Shown here one piece after another: positions 44,225 to 53,695 of a DNA stretch of 64,000 nt. Position numbers and translations under genes: made by a program. The DNA is taken from NCBI GenBank assembly GCA_018263335.1, contig JADFCY010000004.1:56516-120515 (forward strand), read 5' to 3'. The notes beneath the pieces were generated by a model. It had not been told where the DNA came from. It worked only from the letters and a program-made list of their open reading frames with translations, and ran no database searches. The stretch comes from Methanolinea sp. (GTDB lineage Archaea; Halobacteriota; Methanomicrobia; Methanomicrobiales; Methanospirillaceae). Within the stretch, counting starts at the first letter, position 1, and every line of letters begins with the position of its first letter.

Positions 44225-44671
44225 ATGCAAAGGGCAGGATATCTCAGCCGGGACGGCAAAAAGGTCCTTGATGCGGAGGGAGTCCCTCGCGAGATCCTGG
44301 AACTCAACATCCACGGAGCGAGGCTCTGCATCCTCATAGATGACCTTTTTTCTGCCCTGAGGAATGGGAATTCGGTGTGCACCTGGAGGATCAAGCAGAA
44401 CTGGATGGAATACCTGGGAGGCCAGGCAGGAAGGGCCCAGGTCTCCCGTTCGGGGAAAGCACTCAATATCGACCTGGTAAATGGAGACCGTTATACACTC
44501 TCACTCGATTCCCTTCGCGAGGTGCTCGGGTACAGGGAGCGTATCGCACAGATAGTGGAACTGCCGACGCTGCCTTCCCCTGAAGCCACACGTGACCACC
44601 TGATCACCGATTACTGCAGGCCTCTCTCGCAGTTTACTGTGCCCGAAACGGCAGACAGGATGACGGCATGA
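44225..44671 (+). CDS. Unknown protein next to the nitrogenase-like operon
   Basis: A 148-aa soluble protein with an alpha/beta mix (ILELNIHGARLCILIDDL, RAQVSRSGKALNIDL, YTLSLDSLREVLGYRERI) and no domain I recognise. GAGGTGG lies 6-7 nt before ATG 44225; the track's earlier start is upstream of the predicted transcription start. It has its own TATA box but follows the nitrogenase-like operon by 108 bp on the same strand. Any link to that operon is only positional. Confidence 0.65.
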   Translation: MQRAGYLSRDGKKVLDAEGVPREILELNIHGARLCILIDDLFSALRNGNSVCTWRIKQNWMEYLGGQAGRAQVSRSGKALNIDLVNGDRYTLSLDSLREVLGYRERIAQIVELPTLPSPEATRDHLITDYCRPLSQFTVPETADRMTA

Positions 44672-44737
44672 GGACCGGAACCCCCCCGTTCCCTCTCTTT
44701 TTGGTCCGGGGTGGGGAAGAGTATATTCTCTGATCCC

Positions 44738-45853
44738 CTACCGCCGCTTCAGCATCGCGGCAACATAGTCCCCGACATCGGAAGTCCTGGCAGACCCCCC
44801 CATGTCCCGGGTCACGACGCCGTCAAGGATAGACCGGCCGAGCGCTTCCAGCACCGCTTCTGCTGCTTCGTGCTCGCCGAGGTGGTCCAGCATCATCGAG
44901 CCGGCCCAGATGGTTGCCATCGGGTTTGCCACGCCCAATCCCCTGTACTTGGGCGCGGATCCATGGATCGGTTCGAACATCGAGGTGCCCCCGGGATTGA
45001 TATTTCCCCCTGGTGCAAGCCCCATTCCCCCCTGGATCATGGCACCGAGGTCGGTGATGATGTCGCCGAACATGTTGGGGGTGACCACCACGTCGTACCA
45101 CTCCGGATTCTTCACAAACCACATGGTCACGGCGTCGACGAAATTGAACTCGGTGGCGATATCAGGGTAACCTGCGGTGACCTCTGAAAAGACCTCACGC
45201 CAGAGCCCGTAGACATCGGAGAGGACGTTTGCCTTGTCCACCGACGTGAGCTTCTTTCGCCTTCTCTGGGCGGTATCGCAGGCATACTTGATCACCCTTC
45301 TTGCTCCCTCGCGTGTCACCACTCCTACCTGGTATGCTATCTCCTCGGCATCGCTCTCGATATCGAGCCCAAACTTTGCATGATACAGTTTGCGCTGGAT
45401 CTCAAGGACTGCCTTCTGCGAACCCCTGAATCGTCCGCCTATCCCGACGTAAAAGTCCTCGGTATTCTCCCTCACCACGACAAAATCAATGTCCGAAGGT
45501 TTTTTCCCTGCAAGGGGTGTTGCAACCCCTTCGAGGAGGCGGATCGGCCGGAGGTTGATATATTGGTCGAAGTGGAACCGCAGCGCGAGCAGGATACCCT
45601 TCTCAAGGATGCCCGGAGGGACCCTTTCGTCACCGATCGCCCCGAAGTAAATGGTCCGAAATCCTGCAAGAGCCTCCAGGTCATCATCCGTCAGCAGTTC
45701 TCCCGTCGCGAGGTAGCGGTCCGCACCAAGTTCAAAATCCTCGAAATCAAGGGAGAACCCGAACCGGTCCCCTGCAGCCTCAAGGACTTTCATCCCTTCT
45801 TGGATGATCTCGGGGCCGATGCCATCCCCGCCAATCACTGCGACCCTGTACAT
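44738..45853 (-). CDS. leuB: 3-Isopropylmalate dehydrogenase family protein
   Basis: A 371-aa beta-decarboxylating dehydrogenase ([80 protein letters not shown]). It oxidises and decarboxylates 3-isopropylmalate in leucine synthesis; the related AksF acts on isohomocitrate in coenzyme B synthesis. LeuC and LeuD just upstream favour leucine. GGAGGTGAAGAC precedes ATG 45853; the track's 45961 start lies inside leuD. Confidence 0.88.
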   Translation of the reverse strand: MYRVAVIGGDGIGPEIIQEGMKVLEAAGDRFGFSLDFEDFELGADRYLATGELLTDDDLEALAGFRTIYFGAIGDERVPPGILEKGILLALRFHFDQYINLRPIRLLEGVATPLAGKKPSDIDFVVVRENTEDFYVGIGGRFRGSQKAVLEIQRKLYHAKFGLDIESDAEEIAYQVGVVTREGARRVIKYACDTAQRRRKKLTSVDKANVLSDVYGLWREVFSEVTAGYPDIATEFNFVDAVTMWFVKNPEWYDVVVTPNMFGDIITDLGAMIQGGMGLAPGGNINPGGTSMFEPIHGSAPKYRGLGVANPMATIWAGSMMLDHLGEHEAAEAVLEALGRSILDGVVTRDMGGSARTSDVGDYVAAMLKRR

Positions 45854-46329
45854 GTCTTCACCTCCGGGAGGCTGCGGGCATACTCCACGAGGCCGCCGGC
45901 ATCCACGATCTCCTGCAGGAAAGCAGGTACCGGCTCGATCGGGTATTGAATACCACCGCATTCAATGTACCCTTCCTTTGGATTGACAGAGAGCGGCGAC
46001 CCGTCCGGAATCCTGTCCGCATCGCTGCAGACGATGGGGAGGAGACCGACGTTGATTGCGTTCCGGTAAAAGATCCGTGCAAACGACCTGGCAATGATGA
46101 ACCTGATTCCTGCACCCGAGAGCGCGAGAGGTGCATGCTCGCGTGACGAGCCGCAACCGAAGTTCCGGCCAGCGACAATGACATCCCCCTCGCTGACTTC
46201 TGCGGCAAACTCATTTCGCGTTCCCTCGAATGCATGGGAGGCAAGCGTCCGCGGGTCGTAGATGACGAGATATCTCCCCGGAATGATGGCGTCCGTATCT
46301 ATGTTGTCCCCGAATTTCCACGTCCTCAT
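45835..46329 (-). CDS. leuD: 3-Isopropylmalate dehydratase small subunit
   Basis: A 164-aa aconitase-type swivel domain: [21 protein letters not shown] and [17 protein letters not shown]. The substrate loop reads YLVI, closer to isopropylmalate isomerase (YLVY-like) than to methanogen homoaconitase (YLRT), from the known specificity motif. So the enzyme most likely serves leucine, not coenzyme B. It overlaps leuB by 19 nt and starts 3 bp after leuC; GGAGGTGTG lies in the leuC end. Confidence 0.88.
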   Translation of the reverse strand: MRTWKFGDNIDTDAIIPGRYLVIYDPRTLASHAFEGTRNEFAAEVSEGDVIVAGRNFGCGSSREHAPLALSGAGIRFIIARSFARIFYRNAINVGLLPIVCSDADRIPDGSPLSVNPKEGYIECGGIQYPIEPVPAFLQEIVDAGGLVEYARSLPEVKTCTGSQ

Positions 46330-46332
46330 CTT

Positions 46333-47583
46333 TCACACCTCCCTTGGGTCGGTGATCTCTCCCCTGATTGCACTCGCTGCCGCAGTGGCGGGCGAGCAGA
46401 GGTAGACGAGCGATTCGGCACTCCCCTGCCGGCCCCGGAAGTTGCGGTTCGAGGTCGAGAGCGAGACTTCTCCTGGCGCCAGGAGCCCAAAAGCCCCACC
46501 CATGCAGGGCCCGCAGCAGGGAGCCTCCACGAGCGCCCCGGCGGCCACGAACTGCTCGATGAGGCCTGCCCGGAGCGCCTTCAGGTACTCAAGTCTTGAG
46601 GCAGGGATTACAAGCACCCTGACCGAGGCGTGAAAAGACCTGTTTCCAAGGACTTCGGCAGCCTCGCGGAGGTCTTCGAACCTGCCGTTCGTGCAGGAAC
46701 CAATGAAGACCTGGTCAATCGACGTTCCTGCGACCTTTTCCACGTCAACCACCTGGTCCACGTTGTGGGGGACCGCCACCTTTGGAGAGAGCCGTTCCGC
46801 ATCGAACCGGTGCACGGAGGTGAATTCAGCGTCGCGGTCGCTGGAAAGAGTGAAGGGATTCACCTGACGCCTGGCCCGCAGGTATTCCCATGTGATACCA
46901 TCGGGGGGGACGATCCCTGCCTTGGCACCCATCTCCACGGCCATGTTGCAGCAGGTCATCCTCCCGGCCATATCCATCGTCTCAATTGTCCCTCCCGCAA
47001 ATTCAAGCGCCTGGTAATTTGCACCGTCGGCCCCGATCTCCCCGGCAATTGCAAGTATCAGATCCTTGGGACCGACCCTTGGACAAAACGCACCCTCGAT
47101 CTCCAGGCGTATGGTTGTCGGGACCCTGAAGTACAGCGCACCGAATTTGAGGACGAACCCCATGTCGGTCGAACCGATACCTGTCGAGAATGCCCCTGCC
47201 GCACCGTACATGCAGGTATGGGAGTCCGCACCGACCACGATCTCACCGGGCCCGGCCCTCCCCCTCTCCATCACCACCTGGTGGCAGATCCCCTCCTTGA
47301 TATCGAGGTTGTGGATATTCTGTTCGACGGCAAACCTGCGCATGAACACATGGTTCTCGGCTGCGGGAAGAGAATCTGCAGGGATCTGGTGATCAAAGAG
47401 GAGCACTATCTTTTCCGGATCAAATACTCTTTTTCCTCCCATCTCTCGAAATTTCTGGACTGCCAGGGGTCCGGTGATGTCATGGATCATGGCGCAATCC
47501 ACGGGTGCCATGATCACGTCACCTGCCCTGACCGGGTGTCCGCATCTCCTGGAGAATATCTTCTCGACAAGCGTTGCTGCCAT
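46333..47583 (-). CDS. leuC: 3-Isopropylmalate dehydratase large subunit
   Basis: A 416-aa aconitase-family subunit. The 4Fe-4S cysteines are in GSCTNGRFEDL and EAPCCGPCMGG; GADSHTCMYGAAGAFSTGIGSTDMG is diagnostic. With LeuD it isomerises 2- to 3-isopropylmalate. GGAAGGAGC lies ahead of ATG 47583 and a minus-strand AAAATAAAAG near 47620 may be the promoter of leuC-leuD-leuB. Homoaconitase is the alternative. Confidence 0.9.
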   Translation of the reverse strand: MAATLVEKIFSRRCGHPVRAGDVIMAPVDCAMIHDITGPLAVQKFREMGGKRVFDPEKIVLLFDHQIPADSLPAAENHVFMRRFAVEQNIHNLDIKEGICHQVVMERGRAGPGEIVVGADSHTCMYGAAGAFSTGIGSTDMGFVLKFGALYFRVPTTIRLEIEGAFCPRVGPKDLILAIAGEIGADGANYQALEFAGGTIETMDMAGRMTCCNMAVEMGAKAGIVPPDGITWEYLRARRQVNPFTLSSDRDAEFTSVHRFDAERLSPKVAVPHNVDQVVDVEKVAGTSIDQVFIGSCTNGRFEDLREAAEVLGNRSFHASVRVLVIPASRLEYLKALRAGLIEQFVAAGALVEAPCCGPCMGGAFGLLAPGEVSLSTSNRNFRGRQGSAESLVYLCSPATAAASAIRGEITDPREV

Positions 47584-47753
47584 GTAAAGTTCATATATGA
47601 ATGCTCCTTCCCTGTTCTTTTATTTTGGGGCGTCGATAGGGTGAAAGGAACGGCATCGACCCCGAAATCGCGAGCGAAAATCGTATGCTGCGATTTTTTT
47701 CGCAGTATAAGAAAACTATTTGAATTTCCAGCGGGATAGTGGAGCTGATACCA

Positions 47754-48485
47754 ATGTCGCGATCACAATACCTTTTCATTGCGGTTCTCCTGCTGGTGGG
47801 AGTGTCACTCCTCATCCCGGGTGTATGCGCTTCAGAGGACAGTGACAGGGTGATCACCACGTCAGCGATGGCCGAGGCGATGGTGACTCCCGACCGGGCC
47901 CAGGTGACAGTCTCAGTCCAGACAGAGAACGCCGATGTGAAAGTCGCCCAGGCCGACAATGCGCGGATGATGGACGAAGTCACAAGGGCACTTGAATCGT
48001 CCGGAATTGCCAGAATAGACATGAAGACTACCGGATACTCTATCTATCCCGTGTATGATGATTCGGGATCGCTCTTTCGCCAGAAGGTCAGGTATTACCG
48101 GGTCACCAACAGCCTCCAGGTCACGGTGCGGGACGTCTCGCGGACCGGGGAAGTCATCGATATCGCAGTTGGTGCGGGAGCAAACCAGGTCGACAGCATC
48201 ATCTTCATGGTAAGCGAGGAGCTGGAAGAGGCAACCAGGGCAGAAGTGCTGATGAAAGCGGTCAGGAAAGCCCTCCGCGATGCAGACGTGGTTGCCGGGG
48301 CTTCGGGTGTGACCATCAAGGGTGTAAAGGAGATATCGGTGGGCGGCTATTATTCCCCTGTACTCTACGAAAATGCCAGGGTAGGCGCGACGGACATGAA
48401 GACGCAGGAGGCAGTTCCCACCCCGATCGAGCCCGGGCAGGTGAAGATCACAGCCCAGGTTACCACAACGTACATTATCGTTTGA
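47754..48485 (+). CDS. Exported SIMPL-domain (DUF541) protein
   Basis: A 243-aa protein with signal peptide (YLFIAVLLLVGVSLLIPGVCA) and a SIMPL/DUF541 domain: ITTSAMAEAMVTPDRAQVTVSVQTE, YRVTNSLQVTVRD, and a C-terminal IKGVKEISVGGYYSP, VKITAQVTTTYIIV. This oligomer-forming domain family acts in the cell envelope; exact role unknown. ATG 47754 is preceded by GTGGAG; the TTG-like start at 47739 is not used. Divergent from leuC. Confidence 0.82.
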   Translation: MSRSQYLFIAVLLLVGVSLLIPGVCASEDSDRVITTSAMAEAMVTPDRAQVTVSVQTENADVKVAQADNARMMDEVTRALESSGIARIDMKTTGYSIYPVYDDSGSLFRQKVRYYRVTNSLQVTVRDVSRTGEVIDIAVGAGANQVDSIIFMVSEELEEATRAEVLMKAVRKALRDADVVAGASGVTIKGVKEISVGGYYSPVLYENARVGATDMKTQEAVPTPIEPGQVKITAQVTTTYIIV

Positions 48486-48498
48486 GAGAAAGAACCCA

Positions 48499-48506
48499 TT
48501 TTTTTT
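48499..48506 (+). terminator. T8 tract after the SIMPL gene
   Basis: Eight T residues lie 14 bp after the SIMPL-gene stop. The remaining ~300 bp to nusA holds no gene; ACCAATCTTTTAATCC near 48760-48775 may be the nusA promoter. Confidence 0.4.
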
Positions 48507-48809
48507 ATACGATTTAAGAGCAATTACACGCAGTTCAGCAAATATCCTCCCACCTTTCCACTTTCTGGCAGGGTTCCCTGCACCAAAACAATTGAGAGCG
48601 GGGTTACCGGATTTTTTCATTTTTGACATGTCCAGGATGTCGTCTCTTTATCATCCGGGAGAGTGGGCCCGGATGCGGACCGGGAACAGGAGAAGCCCGT
48701 GGTTTTTTGATACTCTGTTATTCGACCCGCAGTAAAATTCGTGGCTCCAGGGCGCCCTACCAATCTTTTAATCCCTGCGCTCTCCCACATATACATGAAG
48801 GACAGGTAA

Positions 48810-49262
48810 ATGGAACGCACAATCGGGTTTAAAGAACGACGATATATTGAGGAACTGCGTATCCTGACAAGGGCCACGGCGCTTGACTGCATTATAGATG
48901 AGAGGTTCGAGAGGGTGGTCTACGTCATCAGGCAGGGAGATATGGGGCTTGCAATAGGCAAGAAGGGAGAGAATATCCGGAGGCTTCAGAATGTGCTCGG
49001 GAAGAAGGTGGAGATGGTGGAATACGCGGATGATATCAGGCAGTTTATCACCAATATGTTCAAGCCTGCGGAAGTGACGGGAATCGAGGACGCGGAGAAG
49101 ACGGGGACCGTGAACATCGTGGTAAGGCAGAAGGGTGACCTTGGTGTCGCCATCGGAAAAGGTGGTGCGACAATCGAGAAAGCGCGGCTCCTCCTCCGCA
49201 GGTACCACGGCCTCGAGATTGGGGATGTCAGGCAGGAGGAGAAGCCCGTTGGCCAGCAATGA
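48810..49262 (+). CDS. nusA: NusA-like KH-domain transcription factor
   Basis: A 150-aa archaeal NusA homolog consisting of two KH domains only: GDMGLAIGKKGENIRRLQ and GDLGVAIGKGGATIEKARLLL carry the GxxG loops. It lacks the N-terminal RNA-polymerase domain of bacterial NusA. It binds RNA during transcription elongation or termination. Usually found near RNA polymerase and ribosomal genes, but here it is joined to hisE, whose start lies within it. Confidence 0.9.
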   Translation: MERTIGFKERRYIEELRILTRATALDCIIDERFERVVYVIRQGDMGLAIGKKGENIRRLQNVLGKKVEMVEYADDIRQFITNMFKPAEVTGIEDAEKTGTVNIVVRQKGDLGVAIGKGGATIEKARLLLRRYHGLEIGDVRQEEKPVGQQ

Positions 49263-49542
49263 GACTCTTGCAGAACTCTGGGATGTAATCGGCGACCGGG
49301 TGCAACATCCCCGGGAGGGCTCCTATATCGGCTCGCTCTTGCGCGATCCCAAGGGCATCGACCGGGTGCTTGAGAAAGTGGGCGAAGAGACCACCGAATA
49401 CATCCTTGCAGTGAAAAATGGCCGAAAAAAGGAGATCGTGATGGAGTCCGCCGATCTTCTTTTCCACCTCCTTGTCAGCCTGAAAGCTGCAGGTGTCGAG
49501 TTCTCGTCAGTGCTGGATGAACTGGAGGCACGGAGGAGATAG
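49249..49542 (+). CDS. hisE: Phosphoribosyl-ATP pyrophosphatase (HisE), TTG start
   Basis: A 97-aa enzyme removing pyrophosphate from PR-ATP in histidine synthesis: PREGSYIGSLLRDPKGIDRVLEKVGEETTEYILA and ESADLLFHLLVSL are the MazG-like motifs. The start is a TTG at 49249 (MASNETLAEL) 8 nt after AGGAGGAGA inside nusA; no ATG gives a full-length protein. The two reading frames overlap by 14 nt. Confidence 0.9.
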   Translation: MASNETLAELWDVIGDRVQHPREGSYIGSLLRDPKGIDRVLEKVGEETTEYILAVKNGRKKEIVMESADLLFHLLVSLKAAGVEFSSVLDELEARRR

Positions 49543-49998
49543 TCACCCGGTCAGGTACGTATCCAGGTCTTCCAACCCCGAGATCTCTCTGAATGGGACC
49601 GATGAACCCGCCACCACTCCCGGATCGACCAGCATCTCTGCACCGCATCGCAGGGAGAGGGCGATGCCATCGCTGGGGCGGCAATCCATGCTCATCCTGT
49701 GGTGATCTCTCTCCAGGATGAGCCTGGCATAAAAAACCCCGTCTTCAAGGGAGTCAATCACCAGTTCCCTGAGCACGATGTCATAGGATCTCATGAACTC
49801 GACGAAGAGATCATGGGTCAGCGGCCTGGGCGGGACCTCATGCTTGAGAGCATTACGGATCGATATGGCCTCCCAGAGCCCGATGTAGATGGGAAGGCAT
49901 CTCTCCTCGTCTCCCAGTTTCAAGACGACCGTAGGGGAAGCGCCAAGGGGTCCCGTGGCCATATATACCCCTTTCACCGAGCACCGGACAGGATCCAT
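49543..49998 (-). CDS. Bifunctional nuclease family protein (DUF151)
   Basis: A 151-aa BFN/DUF151 protein: CSVKGVYMATGPLGASPTVVLKLG, LPIYIGLWEAISIRNAL, MDCRPSDGIALSLR. Homologs have weak DNase/RNase activity in plants and bacteria; role in archaea not established. It ends directly against hisE (convergent, no gap). Confidence 0.85.
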   Translation of the reverse strand: MDPVRCSVKGVYMATGPLGASPTVVLKLGDEERCLPIYIGLWEAISIRNALKHEVPPRPLTHDLFVEFMRSYDIVLRELVIDSLEDGVFYARLILERDHHRMSMDCRPSDGIALSLRCGAEMLVDPGVVAGSSVPFREISGLEDLDTYLTG

Positions 49999-50036
49999 AG
50001 GTTGCTACAATGGATTACCCGGGGTGCACTTAAGGT

Positions 50037-51062
50037 TTATTCAGAATCCGGGCCGGCAGCTTCCCTGCGCACGATCACGAGGCTTCCCAGCAGTCCGAGG
50101 AGAATATTCGAGTAGTAGAGAATAGTCCTCCAGAGGACAACAAGGATGCCGACGAGGGATGTCGGGACAAAGATGCTGTACATAGAGGTAAAGAGGATCT
50201 CCGCGATACCGGACCCGCCCGGAGTAAGGGGGATCATCATGATGATGGCGATAATAAGCTGGATGATCAGCGACTCAACAAAGATTGGGGGCTGACCAAG
50301 ACCTACAAGTATGACCGAGACGATGATTGCCTCAAGAAACCAGAAACATGCCGTGCACAACAGCCCGAGGAACAGCCCTGTCTTGCCCTGCGAGAGGAAC
50401 ATCGAGAGGGTGCTGTGAAAATTATCCACCTCCCTGTCGATCATCTGCTCGTACTTCTCCATTTTTGTCTTTCCCCGGACCCTTGCGATGTATCTCGTGG
50501 CCCGCAAGAGAAATCTCTTTAAAACAAGGGGATTTTTCACAGAATAGAGGAAAAGGAGGGCTATTGCGGTCATCATGATCCACGACGCATACAAAAAGTA
50601 ACTGTAGACAGACCCGATCTGCTGCCACATGCTTCCGAGTACCAGCATGAAGAACGCACCCCCGAGGCCCAGGACAAACCCGTCGAGGATACGCTCGGTG
50701 ATGACGATTGCGGTGGCGTCTCCGACCTTGACCCCGGCCCTGTAGAGTTCATGTACCCTGACCGGCTCCCCGCCCGCCTGAGAGGGCGTTATTGCTGCAA
50801 CCAGGAGGTTGGCAAAGACCAGGTTGATGCAATGGAGGAGAGGTACCCTGTATCCAAGCCCCCAGCTCATACATTTTATCCTCAGTGCCCAGACACACAG
50901 GGCGACGATGTGTATCAGCATGGCAAGGAGAAAGAAGAGCGGGTCTCCTTTTCGTAAAAGGGCGAATGTGTTTGCATCAACCGTGAAGAAGAGGATTATG
51001 ACAAGGACAAGCAGGGAGAACCCAAGTGACAACCAGAGCCATCGTCTCTCATTCTTCTTCAT
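50037..51062 (-). CDS. Flippase-like membrane protein (LPG synthase TM region / UPF0104)
   Basis: A 341-aa protein with about eight membrane helices and the conserved QAGGEPVRVHELYRAGV and PLTPGGSGIAEILFTSMYS segments of the lysylphosphatidylglycerol-synthase TM/UPF0104 family. Archaeal members are proposed flippases or glycosylation partners. Substrate unknown. The 100 bp between it and the DUF357 gene holds no gene. Confidence 0.82.
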   Translation of the reverse strand: MKKNERRWLWLSLGFSLLVLVIILFFTVDANTFALLRKGDPLFFLLAMLIHIVALCVWALRIKCMSWGLGYRVPLLHCINLVFANLLVAAITPSQAGGEPVRVHELYRAGVKVGDATAIVITERILDGFVLGLGGAFFMLVLGSMWQQIGSVYSYFLYASWIMMTAIALLFLYSVKNPLVLKRFLLRATRYIARVRGKTKMEKYEQMIDREVDNFHSTLSMFLSQGKTGLFLGLLCTACFWFLEAIIVSVILVGLGQPPIFVESLIIQLIIAIIMMIPLTPGGSGIAEILFTSMYSIFVPTSLVGILVVLWRTILYYSNILLGLLGSLVIVRREAAGPDSE

Positions 51063-51162
51063 GGTGAACGTCCCGGGGAAAAACGGAAATAAACGCAGTA
51101 TATTGGGTGGTATCGGCGGATATAGGTTTTGAATTGGGAGAACATATCCTTAACCGCCTCTC

Positions 51163-51735
51163 TTACACCGCGAAGAGATCTCTTGCCCCCTCGATCCTGA
51201 GAAGGCCTGCACGCACCCCTGCATCGAGCCAGGCATGACCGTAACTGAAAGATCCGAGGGCATTTGGTACCTTTCCGGAAGAATGGAAGTATCTGCCGTA
51301 ATCCCTGAATACTCTTGCCACGAGGATAAAGCGGTTCGCCGCACCGGAGATCGCAGTACAGGGTTCTGGTGCAGCCACTGCGGCCTCGATCGCAGTCGAG
51401 AGAAGCACGTCGTAACGCTGTGTCTTCTCGACGAGGCGAAAACCTGTACCTGCTGGCAGGACCACCTCCCGGAAGATCCACTGGTGATCCCTGCCCGGGG
51501 CATCGATCAGGCCGAGGACTGCTCCCGCATCCAGCCACCCGAGCGCGTACGACCAGGACGCAAGTGCATTGACAAAGTCCTGCCCGGCTGCAAAGTGATC
51601 TCCGTCGCGGAGGTACGAATCGGCCATCAGCTGCAATTCACCAGCAATTGAAGAGAATATTGTCCCGGGGAGGACCGGGATGACCAGGTCTTTGAGCCGG
51701 GACGCAAGTTCTTTCCTCCATATGCCTCCATTCAT
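51163..51735 (-). CDS. DUF357 protein with tandem repeats
   Basis: A 190-aa protein with two related DUF357 units: [22 protein letters not shown] and [25 protein letters not shown]357 is an archaea-specific helical domain normally found as a single ~80-aa unit, so this is a duplication. Its ATG overlaps the dphB stop by 4 nt (ATGA), linking the two. Function unknown. Confidence 0.78.
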   Translation of the reverse strand: MNGGIWRKELASRLKDLVIPVLPGTIFSSIAGELQLMADSYLRDGDHFAAGQDFVNALASWSYALGWLDAGAVLGLIDAPGRDHQWIFREVVLPAGTGFRLVEKTQRYDVLLSTAIEAAVAAPEPCTAISGAANRFILVARVFRDYGRYFHSSGKVPNALGSFSYGHAWLDAGVRAGLLRIEGARDLFAV

Positions 51736-52481
51736 AGTCCACCGAACAGCGAGAGGTATTCCTCTTCCATCACGTGGAGAGGTCCCGGGATGACCAGGAT
51801 GTGCAGGGGAGGCCCGAAATCGGCGTTTCTGACCCTCTCGGCAGGTCCGGCAAGGACCACCGGGTCAGGGGAGCCTGCCCTGGCCACTCCCACGTAAAGA
51901 GGGATCGAGATCCCGGCCTTCTGTGCCATTTCTTCCAGGAGGAAGACCGCTTGAGGGACAGTCATGCACCGGTCGTCCTGGATATCCAGGTAGACCAGGG
52001 TATGGAGGCCCTGCGATAGGTTCATCCTGATCACATCGATTGGAGTCATCGGAGTCCAGTTCTTCTGCGGAAAGGGAAGCGAACAGGACTTGCCGAACCG
52101 GTAGTTCTGGAGACCCGTCACTCCGCAGACTGCGCTTGATATCGATGCGCCGTGGATGAGCGTGGTTTTTATCCCGCGAAGTTGCGCCCTGATCCTCAGG
52201 TCCGAATGAGTGGTAGACACCATGGGATCGCCCCCTGTGAGAAACGCGACATCGCCGGTCACGGCAGGATCAAGGACAATCTCGGGATGCTGTTCGACCT
52301 CCTCGCGGCCGAGCACCCTGATTGACCGGCCATACCAGGCCTCCATCTCTGCGATCGAAGTGCCCGCGAGCCTCGAAGTGTATCCTTCAAGGAATACGAC
52401 ATCAGCTGAACGGATACATTCCAGTCCCCGCACGGAGACATCCTTGTGGTCGTAGAGACCAAGGCCGATGAAGGTGAGCAT
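51732..52481 (-). CDS. dphB: Diphthine synthase (DphB)
   Basis: A 249-aa SAM-dependent methyltransferase of the tetrapyrrole-methylase fold: [51 protein letters not shown]. It methylates the elongation factor 2 histidine during diphthamide formation. ATG 52481 follows CAGGAACC. In an operon with the DUF357 gene. Confidence 0.93.
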   Translation of the reverse strand: MLTFIGLGLYDHKDVSVRGLECIRSADVVFLEGYTSRLAGTSIAEMEAWYGRSIRVLGREEVEQHPEIVLDPAVTGDVAFLTGGDPMVSTTHSDLRIRAQLRGIKTTLIHGASISSAVCGVTGLQNYRFGKSCSLPFPQKNWTPMTPIDVIRMNLSQGLHTLVYLDIQDDRCMTVPQAVFLLEEMAQKAGISIPLYVGVARAGSPDPVVLAGPAERVRNADFGPPLHILVIPGPLHVMEEEYLSLFGGL

Positions 52482-52531
52482 GGTTCCTGTATTCGAGACC
52501 CTGCGTTTGGGTGCTCAATACCGTTTCGCAT

Positions 52532-53695
52532 TCAGTAAGGGTGGCGTGTAATCCTGTCTACCATCGACTCCACCACGTAATGCACGTCAGGGCGCTTCAG
52601 GGCGCTGATGAAGAATACGGGGATATCATCCCGGAGGTTCAGCACCTTCCTTATCGTCACTTCGTCCATCTGGTGGGGAAGGTCGGATTTATTCACTGCG
52701 ATCACGAGAGGGAGCTTCTCGGCATGTGCAAGATCCAGGAGTTCTTTTGCCCGAACAAACCTGTCAGGTCTTGTCGCGTCGAGGAGCAGGATGATGCCCA
52801 TCGCATTTTTCACCAGCTGCGGGATGATGGGATCGAACCTGGGCTGCCCGGGGGTGCCAAATATCGTGATGTCGAACCCCCTGAAATGGAGCCACCCGAG
52901 ATCCATCGCAACCGTCGTCCGGTACCCGTCGAGATCTCCCCTGTCGACCGATATTCCGGAGTCGGAAGCATTGGAGACGAAGGTTGATTTTCCTGAAGCG
53001 GGCGGTCCGGTGATAATGATCTTTGGAATATAGAGGCGTATGTTTCTCCCGGCAACCGTATAGGGTATTGACCTGCGAGGTATCCTTGCCCACGAGACAT
53101 ACTCCAGGGTAAAAAAATTGAAGAACGGTACAAGGGTGAAGGCAGAGTGGATGGATATGATCAGGTCGAATATATTTTCGGAGGCAAACCTGGAGATGAG
53201 GCTGTCTCCCTCGAGGTTCAGGTGTTCGACCACGGTAGTGACTCGATCCCTCTCCCTGGCCGTGGGGAGGAGATCGAGTGCCTTCATAAGGCCAAGGTCT
53301 TCGTAGAGGAGGTCGAAGTAAACGAAGAACACGTCGATCGAGTGTTGTTCCAGGGTCTCTTCGATGAGTTTTTTCCAGGCAAGTTTTCGTGACGTGACTT
53401 TCTTTTCGCGGGAATTGATCGATTCGCGCACCGTGCTGTCCAGGATGACCGCCTTTCCGCCGAGTTTTAAAATATCGATTTCCAGTATCTCCATGCATTC
53501 AGAGATGAACACGCGTCCGGTGCAATGGGGCGAGAGGATGCACACGTTCTTCTTCTCACTGAGCGCCGACGCAATGGTCCTCATCATGAACATGCGCCCT
53601 TCTACCCCGGGTTCAAGCGAGAAGACGACCCTGGTTCCCCTGGGTATTCCCGAACCAAGCATCTCGTCTATTCCCGTAATCCCGGTCCGAATCAT
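52532..53695 (-). CDS. Degenerate RecA-like domain fused to a Ras/MglA-like GTPase
   Basis: A 387-aa protein. Residues 1-215 are a RAD55/KaiC-like RecA domain (TGITGIDEMLGSGIPRGTRVVFS) whose Walker A is lost (EPGVEGRMF instead of GxxGxGKT). Residues ~225-387 are a small GTPase: GPPASGKSTF (G1), FGTPGQPRF (G3), NKSDLP (G4) and FISALKRP (G5). It probably acts as a cytoplasmic signalling switch. ATG overlaps the upstream gene stop (ATGA), pairing it with a second RecA-like protein. Confidence 0.85.
   Translation of the reverse strand: MIRTGITGIDEMLGSGIPRGTRVVFSLEPGVEGRMFMMRTIASALSEKKNVCILSPHCTGRVFISECMEILEIDILKLGGKAVILDSTVRESINSREKKVTSRKLAWKKLIEETLEQHSIDVFFVYFDLLYEDLGLMKALDLLPTARERDRVTTVVEHLNLEGDSLISRFASENIFDLIISIHSAFTLVPFFNFFTLEYVSWARIPRRSIPYTVAGRNIRLYIPKIIITGPPASGKSTFVSNASDSGISVDRGDLDGYRTTVAMDLGWLHFRGFDITIFGTPGQPRFDPIIPQLVKNAMGIILLLDATRPDRFVRAKELLDLAHAEKLPLVIAVNKSDLPHQMDEVTIRKVLNLRDDIPVFFISALKRPDVHYVVESMVDRITRHPY

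Noticed and set aside
44738-47583. Coenzyme B (aksDEF) interpretation of the leuCDB-like genes
   Set aside because: The small-subunit loop reads YLVI rather than the YLRT of homoaconitase, so leucine is the better call, though not proven.
46630-47739. 369-aa ORF on the plus strand
   Set aside because: Antisense shadow of leuC, which has clear cluster motifs.
47913-48629. 238-aa ORF on the minus strand
   Set aside because: Antisense to the SIMPL-domain gene.
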